A DNA stretch of 64,000 bases from an uncultured Oxalobacter sp. Lineage in GTDB: Bacteria; Pseudomonadota; Gammaproteobacteria; Burkholderiales; Burkholderiaceae_D. Location of the stretch: NCBI GenBank assembly GCA_934277985.1, contig CAKQWF010000001.1, forward strand, positions 372,001 through 436,000, given 5' to 3'. This document shows positions 57,201-64,000 of the stretch, one piece after another. Position 1 is the stretch's first letter. Every line of letters begins with the position of its first letter. Position numbers and translations under genes: made by a program. The notes beneath the pieces were generated by a model, which saw only the letters and a list, made by a program, of their open reading frames with translations, did no database searches and was not told the origin of the DNA.

Positions 57201-57214
57201 TTGACCTTGGTCAA
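57201..57214. promoter_or_regulatory. TTGAC-N4-GTCAA dyad between divergent promoters
   Basis: TTGACCTTGGTCAA, a perfect 6-bp inverted repeat with 2-base spacer. It resembles FNR/CRP-family sites (TTGAT-N4-ATCAA) with one change per half. It lies about 68 bases upstream of the antiporter start and 47 upstream of the small RNA start. Confidence 0.6.
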
Positions 57215-57227
57215 GAGTGCTAAAAAA

Positions 57228-57245
57228 TTGGCATGGAATATGCAT
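57228..57245 (+). promoter_or_regulatory. Sigma-54-type -24/-12 promoter of the small RNA
   Basis: TTGGCATGGAATATGCAT on the plus strand: GG and GC are 12 bases apart, TTGGCA and TGCA match the consensus halves. Predicted start near 57255. Confidence 0.65.
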
Positions 57246-57254
57246 CATGAAGAT

Positions 57255-57324
57255 CGGACTGAGATATCAGATCTATTCTCTTTTTTCGAGAGGACTCGCC
57301 GAACGGGAGTCCTCTCTTTTTTTT
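57255..57324 (+). ncRNA. Predicted sigma-54-dependent small RNA, antisense-like to antiporter ribosome site
   Basis: About 70 nt from the -24/-12 promoter to a strong terminator. Bases 57269-57282 (AGATCTATTCTCTT) can pair over 14 continuous positions, two of them G:U, with the antiporter mRNA AGGAGAGUAGAUCU, which covers its Shine-Dalgarno and ends just before the AUG. A U-rich stretch before the terminator may bind Hfq. The promoter, terminator and complementarity are seen; expression and regulation are inference. Confidence 0.55.
57288..57324 (+). terminator. Terminator of the predicted small RNA
   Basis: Perfect 10-bp stem GAGAGGACTC/GAGTCCTCTC (57288-57297, 57307-57316), 9-nt loop, eight T residues. 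Only the plus strand has the T tract. Confidence 0.92.
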
Positions 57325-57597
57325 GTATTGTTCCCGCCGGAAATATCTGATGGATGACTGACAGGGGGCGGTCTTTTTTTTCGTTAAAAAACAGGATGTT
57401 CCTTTTGCAGCCTGTTGTCAATATGTATGCGCCTTTTCCGGGCTTCGCGCACCGGTTTCTCTCTGTGGCGCAGCCTCTTTCGGCGGGTGTCGGACGGGGT
57501 GGAAAGCGGGTGGTTTTGTCCGGAATCGCCTTTTTTCTTTTGGCCGTCTTTCGCCCAGGCCGGTGAGGTTTCCCCTGTATTGCCGGTGTCTTTCAGG

Positions 57598-57671
57598 TGT
57601 CAAATTGCTGTTTTTGGTGTCATTGACGTGTCAATTGACACGTCAATGACACCAAAAACAGCAATTTGACA
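57598..57671. repeat. Perfect 74-bp palindrome
   Basis: Two 37-base arms, exact complements with no spacer, centred on CAATTG between 57634 and 57635. Each arm contains three TGTCA motifs. No T tract outside the arms. Such long spacer-free palindromes are normally unstable, so it may be functional, recent, or an assembly artefact. Confidence 0.85.
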
Positions 57672-57743
57672 GTTGAAAAACGTGCTGGTGCTGCCATGAG
57701 TGCGGCGGGTCCGGGATGGATACGGTCGTTTTCGAAGTTTTTC

Positions 57744-57759
57744 TGTAACTTTCTGTAAC
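57744..57759 (+). promoter_or_regulatory. TGTAAC-N4-TGTAAC direct repeat
   Basis: Tandem TTTCTGTAAC at 57740-57749 and 57750-57759. Same half-site and spacing as at 44260-44275 upstream of mdtA. No gene follows closely. Confidence 0.4.
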
Positions 57760-58221
57760 AACGAAACGGTTGCATGAATGACCGGTTCGGTATCGATGCC
57801 ACGATAAATAGGGGGTGAGGTTCGCCGATTTCCGTCAATTGTATCGAATCCGGTGGTGTCTTGGTGCCGTCGTTGTCTTTGTGCCGTCGATATGGCGGGT
57901 GCTTCTGATGTCGGTGCCGTCACGATAGGCGGGTGTCCTGATTGTATCTGTGATGGTATGACCGGGTATGCTATTGGCGGGGCGATGTCGTGATACGGTG
58001 GGGAATGGCGGGTGCTTGTCGCTTGCGCGTGTGGACTGTGGCGGACGGCTCGGATGCTGTCGCCCGTGGCAATGGTGATGTCCTGATGGCCTGTCGTGTC
58101 GTGACGCTCCGGATGGAGTGCCGATTTCGGCGGGATGTGCCGGTGTGTGCCAGTATATTGTGCGACTGTCCGGAATCAGGCGGTTTTCAGGGGGGGCGAT
58201 GGGGAAGCGGATGTGGAAAAT

Positions 58222-58253
58222 CGGGGAAACAGGGGATGGCGTCTGTTTCCCCG
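58222..58253 (-). terminator. Terminator of the porin gene
   Basis: Perfect 11-bp stem CGGGGAAACAG/CTGTTTCCCCG with 10-nt loop; on the minus strand it is followed by ATTTTCC, a weak T tract. It begins 19 bases past the porin stop. Confidence 0.7.
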
Positions 58254-58271
58254 GTCAGGGAAGGCGGGTGA

Positions 58272-59375
58272 TCAGAAACGATGGGCAATACCCAGCTGGA
58301 CGCCGGTGACGGAGTCGTCGGCGACATGGTTGCTGTTGTAGATTTCACCGACGAAGTCGTTGTCGCTGTCGGTGTAGGCGACCATGGCGTACAGGCTTGT
58401 CCGTTTGGACATGTCGTAGGTGTAGCCTAACGAGTATTTGTTGGCTTTGCCGTCATAGTCGCCGTGGCTTTCGACTTCGCCGCGGTTGTACGAGAATTTG
58501 ACGGTGTGCGGTCCGGTATTGTATTGCAGACCGACGAGCCAGTCTTTCTGGTCGATGTTCATGTCGGCGATGCCCAGGGCGCGTGCCGCCGCGCGTTCGA
58601 CGGTGGTGTCCTGATAGCCGACGGAAACCTTGAAGCCTTGCCATGTCCATGCGCCACCGATGTCCCACAGGCGCGAGTTGTCGGAGTCGGCGATGCGTTC
58701 GTAGTTGGCAGTCAGCATCAGGGGGCCGTTATCGTATTTCAGGCCGATGCCGAAGCCGTCGTTGCCGTAGTCGTCATAGCCGCCCGTATCGTTGCCGTAG
58801 ATGCCTTCGCCGTTGCCGTGATGAGTGTCATTGCCGAGGGTGTAGCTCAGGTTGAGGCTGAAGCCTGCCCATGCGGGACTGTCGTAGCGGACGGTGTTGG
58901 CGAGTTCTTCGGAGTACAGCAGGTTGTATGCGCCGAAGGATGAGCCGACACCGTAATAGATGAACGGGTCGAGTGCACCGAAGTTTTCGATGGCGATGTC
59001 GTTGACGCGGCCGAGCCGGAGTGCGCCCCATGTGTCGCTTGAGAGCCCGACGTTGGCTGCTCCCTGCCAGTCGACGCCGTCTTCACCGTTGTCGGCGCCC
59101 TGAAGTTTGTCCAGCGCGTTGTTGCCGGCGATCCGCGTGCCGTTGTTGAGGTTGAATCGCCGTTCGAGCTGGAAGGTGGCTTTCAGTCCGGAGCCGAGGT
59201 CTTCGGTTCCCTTAAAGCCGATGCGGCTGTCTTCGTTGCCGCCCATGCGCACGTCTGAGCCGCTTTCCTTGATGAGGCCGGTATCGACGAGACCGTATAT
59301 CGTGACGTTGGTCTGGGCGTGTGCCGCGCCTGTGCAGGCGCCGAGTACAGCCAGTGCTATCAGTGTTTTTTTCAT
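58272..59375 (-). CDS. Outer-membrane porin, Burkholderiales general type
   Basis: 367 aa from ATG 59375 (AGAGGACG upstream). Signal peptide MKKTLIALAVLGACTGAAHA, mature start QTNVTIYGLVDTGLIKESGS, and SRIGFKGTEDLGSGLKATFQLERRFNLNNG are diagnostic of the Gram-negative porin family of Burkholderiales. The protein ends GVQLGIAHRF, with the terminal Phe for BAM recognition. It forms a trimeric 16-strand barrel for small solutes. Confidence 0.95.
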   Translation of the reverse strand: MKKTLIALAVLGACTGAAHAQTNVTIYGLVDTGLIKESGSDVRMGGNEDSRIGFKGTEDLGSGLKATFQLERRFNLNNGTRIAGNNALDKLQGADNGEDGVDWQGAANVGLSSDTWGALRLGRVNDIAIENFGALDPFIYYGVGSSFGAYNLLYSEELANTVRYDSPAWAGFSLNLSYTLGNDTHHGNGEGIYGNDTGGYDDYGNDGFGIGLKYDNGPLMLTANYERIADSDNSRLWDIGGAWTWQGFKVSVGYQDTTVERAAARALGIADMNIDQKDWLVGLQYNTGPHTVKFSYNRGEVESHGDYDGKANKYSLGYTYDMSKRTSLYAMVAYTDSDNDFVGEIYNSNHVADDSVTGVQLGIAHRF

Positions 59376-60007
59376 GTTCGTCCTCTTTCGTTTTTTCGTT
59401 TTGCTTTTGAAATGCACCATGCCAGGGCGTCGAGGGAAGGTGTCTTTTCCATGGCATCTGCATGTGTTTTTATTTAGAAATATGTGGCGGAAGCCGGCAA
59501 GTGTCGTGGCGGACTTTTTTCTTTCCGGAAAGTGTTTTGTTTCCAAAAAACAACGAATTTTCGGTTGGCATGAATCATGCAACATATCTTGGTTGCACCT
59601 TTGTTTTTTTGTTGTTTAATTTGTTGTTTTTAAACAAAAAAACAGGTTATTCCGATGTGCATTGATATGGTGCGCGCGGCACTGTGATGGTGCATCCTTG
59701 ATAAAACTGGCCTGGATTTTCAGTTTGTTGGCTATAAATGATGAGATAATAAAAAGTTTTGCATTTTTTGATTTTTTGTTTGAAAGGTCATTTTTCGCGT
59801 TTTTCTGGGCAGGCCGATTCAGGCAAAGGAAGGATGACGGGGGTGTTCTGCAGTCCGTTATGGCGGAATGGATGGGGCAGGAAAGGGGTGGATCGGGCAA
59901 AGCGGTATCTATGTCATGCCGAAGGACTGGTCATGGTTTGGATTGACATGTTCCTGCCGGTGGTGACCAGCAGGAACGTGTCGCCGGTGGCTGATTCCGG
60001 TAGCGGA
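59376..60007. other. AT-rich intergenic region upstream of porin
   Basis: About 630 bases with AT-rich blocks and many runs of A or T around 59590-59800. It must contain the porin promoter. A short TTGTTTTTAAACAA-like inverted stretch lies near 59620. No coding or RNA gene could be supported. Confidence 0.4.
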
Positions 60008-60544
60008 TCAGCCGAGGGCGTGAATGCTGTCGGTGACGGTCGTGATGTCGCCGAATCCGTAGAGTGCCAGCTGGTGAACCATTTCGGTTTCCGCTGTGCA
60101 GCAGTCCGACAGAATGACGGTACGGATGTTTTCCGCATGGTGTGACATGGCGGTGAGTCCCACGCAGTTTTGGGTCTGCATGCCGCAGAAGAGGGCTTCG
60201 CGGATACCCATGTCGGCCAGCAGCGCGTTAAGACCGGTTCCGAAAAAGGCGTCGGTATGATGTTTGACGATGACAGGTGCGTCGGGCAGGGCTTCGGCCA
60301 GCGCAGGATGGAGTTGTACGCCGGGTGTGTCGGGGACGAAGAAGCGGGTGAATCCCAGAGCCGGATCAACGATGTGCTGGACGATGATGATGGGGATGGC
60401 CTGTTTTTTCGCGCGCTCGATGGCGGAAAGGATGTTTCGCAAGGTGTCGTTTGCCTGCCAGAGCGGCAGCTTGCCCCCTGGAAAGTAATCGTTCTGGACG
60501 TCGATGACAATCAGGGCGCGGGACTGGGAAGATGCGGTTTTCAT
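60008..60544 (-). CDS. Isochorismatase-family cysteine hydrolase
   Basis: 178 aa. Catalytic Asp in ALIVIDVQNDYF, Lys in PVIVKHHTDAFFGTGL and Cys in GMQTQNCVGLTAM, the triad of nicotinamidase/isochorismatase-like hydrolases. The final third VILSDCCTAETE fits amidohydrolase members of the family. Substrate unknown. ATG 60544 with AAAAAGG; it lies 12 bases after the copA stop, so the two form an operon on the minus strand. Confidence 0.93.
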   Translation of the reverse strand: MKTASSQSRALIVIDVQNDYFPGGKLPLWQANDTLRNILSAIERAKKQAIPIIIVQHIVDPALGFTRFFVPDTPGVQLHPALAEALPDAPVIVKHHTDAFFGTGLNALLADMGIREALFCGMQTQNCVGLTAMSHHAENIRTVILSDCCTAETEMVHQLALYGFGDITTVTDSIHALG

Positions 60545-60556
60545 GGCGTGCCTTTT

Positions 60557-60766
60557 TCAGTGGATGTCCGTGACTTCAAAGCCGGCTTCGGTGATGGCGC
60601 CGGTCAGTGCCTGGTCTGTCACACTGGCTTGGGCCGTCAGGGTGGCGGATTTGCCGACGAGATCGACGGTGACGGCGGAAACGCCCGGAATGGCCTTGAG
60701 GGCTTTCTCGACTGAGGCGGCGCAGTGGTTGCAGTTCATGCCTTGTATGCCGATGGTTTTTTGCAT
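60557..60766 (-). CDS. copZ: Possible internal start giving free CopZ-like copper chaperone
   Basis: In frame at the end of copA, ATG 60766 is preceded by AAAGGAAACACACC, a strong ribosome site with good spacing. Initiation here would give a 69-residue CopZ (MQKTIGIQGMNCNHC AASVEKAL...), the normal length for the free chaperone. Sequence seen; double use inferred. The alternative is a simple gene fusion in which the old site persists. Confidence 0.5.
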   Translation of the reverse strand: MQKTIGIQGMNCNHCAASVEKALKAIPGVSAVTVDLVGKSATLTAQASVTDQALTGAITEAGFEVTDIH

Positions 60767-63139
60767 GGTGTGTTTCCTTTCGATGGTTGCAGGTAGGGGT
60801 ATCCGGAAAATCTTGACGGCAGCTGGCGTGTCCATTGCGGATTGCATGATGTCGGCGGTGGCGGATGGCCGGAAAAAGCGCAGTCGCAATGCGTTGGCGA
60901 CGACGGTGACGGAGCTGAAGCTCATGGCGGCCGCGGCGATCATGGGGTTCAGGGTGATGCCGGTGAAAGGGTAGAGGATGCCTGCGGCGACGGGAATGCC
61001 GATGAGGTTGTAGAAGAATGCCCAGAACAGGTTTTGCCGGATGGTTTTCATGACGGCGCGGCTTAGGCGGATGGCGGTGACGGCGTCGGTCAGATCGCTC
61101 CGCATCAGGACGATGTCGGCGGATTCGATGGCGATGTCGGTGCCTGCACCGATGGCGATGCCGATGTCGGCGCGCGCCAGTGCGGGGGCGTCGTTGATGC
61201 CGTCGCCGATCATGGCGACGCGCTTGCCTTTTGCCTGAAGGGCGCGGATGGCGTTTTCCTTGTCTTGCGGCAGGACTTCGGCTTGTACGTCGTCGATGCC
61301 GGTGGCGCGCCGGACAGCTTCGGCGGTAATGGGGTTGTCGCCGGTGAGCATGAGGGTGTCCAGTCCCATGTTTTTGAGTTCGGCGACGGCGCTTGCGCTG
61401 GTGGGGCGGATGGTGTCGGCGACGGCGATGAGACCGCACAGGGCGTCGCCTCGGGTGATGTAGAGGACGGTTTTGCCCTGTTCGGCCAGTGTGCGCGCGG
61501 TGTGGTCGATCGGTTCGCCTGTCGTGATGCCGAGGGTGTCGGGCAGGCGACGGTTGCCGATCCGGCAGGGGATGCCGTCGATCGTGCCGCTGATACCTTG
61601 TCCGGGCGTCTGGGTGTATCCGGTGACAAGGGAGAACGCAATGCCGCGTTTTTGGGCTTCGTCGATGATGGCTTGACCCAGCGGGTGGCCGGAGAGGTTT
61701 TCCAGCGAGGCGGCGACGGAAAGCAGGGCGGTTTCGTCCATGTCGCTGGTGAGGATGATGTCGGTGACGGCGGGTTTGCCTTCGGTGACGGTGCCGGTCT
61801 TGTCGAGGATGACGGTGGTGACAGCCTGTGTGGTTTCGATGGCTTCGGCGGTTTTGTACAGGATGCCGGCGGCGGCGCCACGCCCGACGCCGACCATGAT
61901 GGCGGTCGGTGTCGCCAGTCCGAGCGCGCAGGGGCAGGAGATGACCAGTACGGCGATGCCGGCGGACAGGGAAAATGCGAGGCTTTGGCCGAGCCAGAGC
62001 CAGACGGCGGCGGTGAGGATGGCGATCCCGATGACGACGGGGACGAAGTAGCCGCTGACGGTGTCGGCCAGTCGGGCGACGGGAGCTTTCGACGAAGTGG
62101 CTTCGTCAACCAGCCGGATGATCTGTGCCAGCGCGGTATCGTCGCCGACATGGGTGGCTCGCATGAGGAAATGACCGCTGCGGTTGATGGTGGCACCGGT
62201 TACCTTGTCGCCGGGCTGTTTTTCGGCGGGGATGGATTCACCGGTCAGGGTGGATTCGTCCAGATATCCCGCGCCTTCGGTGATGATGCCGTCCACTGGA
62301 ACGGTATCGCCGGCCTTGACGGCAAGGATGTCGTCGACGGCGACTTGTTCGGCCGGGATGATGGTTTCGGTGCCGTTGTCGATGCGCCGCGCGGTTTTGG
62401 GAGCGAGAGCGAGCAGCCGGGTGATGGCTTCGGAGGTTTTGCCTTTGGCGCGGGCTTCGAGGTAGCGTCCGAGCGCGATCAGGGTGAGGATGGTCGCTGC
62501 GGATTCGAAGTAGAGATTGCCGGCGAGGACGGCGGCGCGGGCTGTGTCGCCGTGTCCGAGTGCGTGCGCCATGCCGTAGAGGCTGGCGATGCCGGAGAGG
62601 ACGGCTGCGCCGGAGCCGATGGCGATGAGGGAATCCATATTCGGCGCGCGTGCGATCAGGGTGCGGATGCCTTTGGCGAAGCAGGCGGCGTTGGCGATGA
62701 GGACGGGTAATGTCAGCAAAAACTGGGTGAGGGCGAAAACGAGGGCGTTTTCCGCTCCGGCGAGAAAGCCGGGCAGCGGCAATCCCGCCATGTGGCCCAT
62801 GCTGATATAAAAAAGCGGTACCGTAAAAAGCAGCGAAAGGATCAGCCGCTTTTGCATGGCGTGTTTTTCGGTGTCGGCAGTATCGTTCGTTTTCCGGCCG
62901 GCTGCGGTGTCGCCAACAGGTTTTGTGGCATGAAGGGTCGCGCCGTAACCCGCTTTTTCGACGGCGTCGATGATGGCCTGCGTGCCGGTGATGGACGGGT
63001 CGAATGACACGCTCATGCTGTTTTTCAGCAGATTGACACTGACTTCTCCGATACCGTCAAGCGCGGTAACGGCTTTGTCCACCCGGCTGGAGCAGGCAGA
63101 ACAGGTCATACCGGTGATGTCGAATCGCTTGTTTTCCAT
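60557..63139 (-). CDS. copA: Copper-exporting P1B-type ATPase with C-terminal CopZ-like domain
   Basis: 860 aa. N-terminal metal-binding domain with GMTCSAC (Cys13, Cys16), eight membrane segments, TGES phosphatase loop, CPC metal motif (near residue 403), phosphorylation motif DKTGT (near 446), SGHPLG and GDGINDAPAL. It exports Cu(I). Unusually, a second complete metal-binding domain with GMNCNHC follows the last membrane segment (792-860), with its own internal ribosome site and ATG. The HxlR gene is divergent. Confidence 0.95.
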   Translation of the reverse strand: MENKRFDITGMTCSACSSRVDKAVTALDGIGEVSVNLLKNSMSVSFDPSITGTQAIIDAVEKAGYGATLHATKPVGDTAAGRKTNDTADTEKHAMQKRLILSLLFTVPLFYISMGHMAGLPLPGFLAGAENALVFALTQFLLTLPVLIANAACFAKGIRTLIARAPNMDSLIAIGSGAAVLSGIASLYGMAHALGHGDTARAAVLAGNLYFESAATILTLIALGRYLEARAKGKTSEAITRLLALAPKTARRIDNGTETIIPAEQVAVDDILAVKAGDTVPVDGIITEGAGYLDESTLTGESIPAEKQPGDKVTGATINRSGHFLMRATHVGDDTALAQIIRLVDEATSSKAPVARLADTVSGYFVPVVIGIAILTAAVWLWLGQSLAFSLSAGIAVLVISCPCALGLATPTAIMVGVGRGAAAGILYKTAEAIETTQAVTTVILDKTGTVTEGKPAVTDIILTSDMDETALLSVAASLENLSGHPLGQAIIDEAQKRGIAFSLVTGYTQTPGQGISGTIDGIPCRIGNRRLPDTLGITTGEPIDHTARTLAEQGKTVLYITRGDALCGLIAVADTIRPTSASAVAELKNMGLDTLMLTGDNPITAEAVRRATGIDDVQAEVLPQDKENAIRALQAKGKRVAMIGDGINDAPALARADIGIAIGAGTDIAIESADIVLMRSDLTDAVTAIRLSRAVMKTIRQNLFWAFFYNLIGIPVAAGILYPFTGITLNPMIAAAAMSFSSVTVVANALRLRFFRPSATADIMQSAMDTPAAVKIFRIPLPATIERKHTMQKTIGIQGMNCNHCAASVEKALKAIPGVSAVTVDLVGKSATLTAQASVTDQALTGAITEAGFEVTDIH

Positions 63140-63189
63140 GGTGTTTTCGGCGCGCCGGGGCGTCCGGTACCGTTTGTCGTGTTGTTATT

Positions 63190-63252
63190 GTATCTTTTGG
63201 TGTTTTTTCCGCAAGAATGCACTTTTTTGGTATATAGTACCCAAAAAGATAC
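63190..63252. promoter_or_regulatory. Inverted repeats between copA and HxlR genes
   Basis: GTATCTTTTGG (63190-63200) is repeated inverted as CCAAAAAGATAC (63241-63252, one A extra). Between them TTTTTGGTA-TATAG-TACCCAAAAA (63224-63247) forms a near-perfect dyad. The layout fits operators for the HxlR protein controlling both divergent genes. Confidence 0.55.
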
Positions 63253-63278
63253 TATTGTTTTTCCGCGAAAGGATGGCC

Positions 63279-63671
63279 ATGTCCGGTATTGAAAGGGACG
63301 CCGGTGCGATACCGGAAACGGTACATTGCCCTGTCGAAGCGACGATCGCCATGATCGGGGGCAAATACAAGTCGCTGATTCTGTGGAAACTGGCGGGCGG
63401 TACCTTGCGGTTTTCACAGCTGCGAAAGGAAGTGCCTTGTGCGACACCGAAAATGCTGACGCAGCAGTTGCGTGAGCTGGAGGCGGACGGGCTGGTGTGC
63501 CGCAAGGTGTTCGCCGTGGTGCCGCCACGTGTGGAGTATTCGCTGACGCCTTTCGGGCGCAGTATCATGCCGGTTCTCGAGGCGATGTATGACTGGGGCA
63601 GCGCGTATCTGGCGAGGCAGGGTGTGTCTGTGAATTGTTCGATGAAGGCTTTGCCGGATGGGCGGGAATGA
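63279..63671 (+). CDS. HxlR-family transcriptional regulator
   Basis: 130 aa winged helix. Conserved N-terminal Cys17 in VHCPVEATIAMIGGKYKSLILWKL, FSQLRKEVPCATPKMLTQQLRELEADGLV, and the wing PRVEYSLTPFG. ATG 63279 chosen for the AAAGGA spacing; ATG 63273 also possible. It has four Cys in all, and in relatives the N-terminal Cys senses electrophiles or oxidants. It lies divergent to copA. Confidence 0.92.
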   Translation: MSGIERDAGAIPETVHCPVEATIAMIGGKYKSLILWKLAGGTLRFSQLRKEVPCATPKMLTQQLRELEADGLVCRKVFAVVPPRVEYSLTPFGRSIMPVLEAMYDWGSAYLARQGVSVNCSMKALPDGRE

Positions 63672-63784
63672 TGCGCGGTCGGTGGGGCAGGATGGTATGT
63701 GCTGGTCTGTGCGGACGGGATGGACGGGCGTTTGTCGTATCGTCCGTCTATAATGGCACGATGTGTTGAACGGGTGCGGTGTTT

Positions 63785-64000
63785 ATGAAGTTTCTGATTC
63801 CTTATCTCAAGCGTTTGCAGTTCAAATGGGTGGTGGTCGCCAATGCGGTGTTGCTGCTGATCGCACAGTTGTCGCAATTTTATTTGCAACAGCAGCCGGC
63901 CGAGGAGCGCACGACGGTGATCATCCGCATTCTCCAGTCGAACAATTCGTCGATGTTCTGGTATCTGATCGCCGGGATCGGTTTTTTTCTGTATTACCGT
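63785..64000 (+). CDS. Membrane protein, 3' end cut by window edge
   Basis: First 72 residues of a protein with two membrane segments, WVVVANAVLLLIAQLSQFYL and MFWYLIAGIGFFLYY. The first ATG (63785) lies 11 bases after a weak purine stretch. No family recognised from this much. Confidence 0.6.
   Translation, partial: MKFLIPYLKRLQFKWVVVANAVLLLIAQLSQFYLQQQPAEERTTVIIRILQSNNSSMFWYLIAGIGFFLYYR

Larger units (their letters stand above)
57325..58212. other. Non-coding stretch between small RNA and porin terminator
   Basis: About 890 bases in which no convincing gene is seen; the short frames present have no ribosome site or recognisable product. It holds the 74-bp palindrome (57598-57671) and a TGTAAC direct repeat (57744-57759). 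The second half is GC-rich, with many short GGTGCCGTC-like repeats, and might be decayed coding sequence. Confidence 0.4.

Noticed and set aside
57247..57360. 36-codon ORF starting ATG 57247 in the small RNA region
   Set aside because: No ribosome site, its ATG precedes the predicted transcript start, and it runs through the terminator.
57600..58271. Short ORFs in the non-coding stretch before the porin
   Set aside because: One runs through the palindrome, others lack ribosome sites and recognisable composition.
1..64000. CRISPR arrays, tRNA or rRNA genes, insertion sequences
   Set aside because: No spaced direct-repeat array, no T-loop plus cloverleaf signal, no transposase or paired terminal repeats were found by eye.

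Overview
The window looks like a chromosomal segment of a betaproteobacterium in the order Burkholderiales, most likely Oxalobacteraceae and probably an Oxalobacter relative. The grounds are an oxalate/formate (OFA) antiporter with both signature charged residues, a Burkholderiales-type general porin, the gltA-odhA-odhB-lpdA gene order, and a GC-rich, strongly codon-biased backbone. The species call is inference.

Layout. 1-6.4 kb: phosphate operon pstS(partial)-pstC-pstA-pstB-phoU-phoB-phoR, closed by a textbook terminator. 6.5-8.4 kb: an ATP-grasp protein and an unknown Trp/Asn/Pro-rich protein. 8.4-12.1 kb (minus): otsB, a GH15 glycosidase and an aldo/keto reductase. 12.3-14.2 kb: a secreted nuclease-like protein and an MFS exporter. 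14.5-17.1 kb: a small unknown protein, two overlapping minimal LuxR-type helix-turn-helix ORFs, and a three-gene locus ending in two DUF2589-type proteins. Its upstream region shares a conserved element with the unknown gene at 7773. 17.2-20.7 kb: radical SAM protein, a transglutaminase-fold protein lacking the catalytic Cys, an AraC regulator and a HAD phosphatase. 20.9-28.4 kb: citrate synthase and the 2-oxoglutarate dehydrogenase complex. 28.8-34.8 kb: tyrosine recombinase, AraC regulator with a divergent FUSC exporter, a secreted coiled-coil protein and an exported DJ-1/PfpI protein. 34.8-44.1 kb (minus): mdtABC-type RND pump with its outer-membrane channel.

44.5-49.0 kb (minus) is a candidate defence island: an AT-rich OLD-like ATPase/TOPRIM gene overlapping hsdM, which overlaps hsdS, with no hsdR in the window. 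49.2-53.6 kb (minus): preT-preA pyrimidine reductase followed by two tandem paralogues of unknown function. 53.7-57.0 kb: a FhlA-like sigma-54 activator and the OFA antiporter. 58.3-64 kb: porin, cysteine hydrolase, a copper ATPase with a fused CopZ domain, a divergent HxlR regulator and the start of a membrane protein.

The most striking region is 57.0-57.7 kb. Upstream of the antiporter there are two divergent sigma-54-type -24/-12 promoters around a TTGAC-N4-GTCAA dyad. The rightward promoter ends after about 70 nt at a strong terminator, so it would make a small RNA. That RNA contains a 14-nt stretch able to pair without a break (two G:U pairs) with the antiporter Shine-Dalgarno region. 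With the FhlA-like activator next door, this reads as a self-contained oxalate/formate control module. A perfect 74-bp palindrome lies 270 bp further on.
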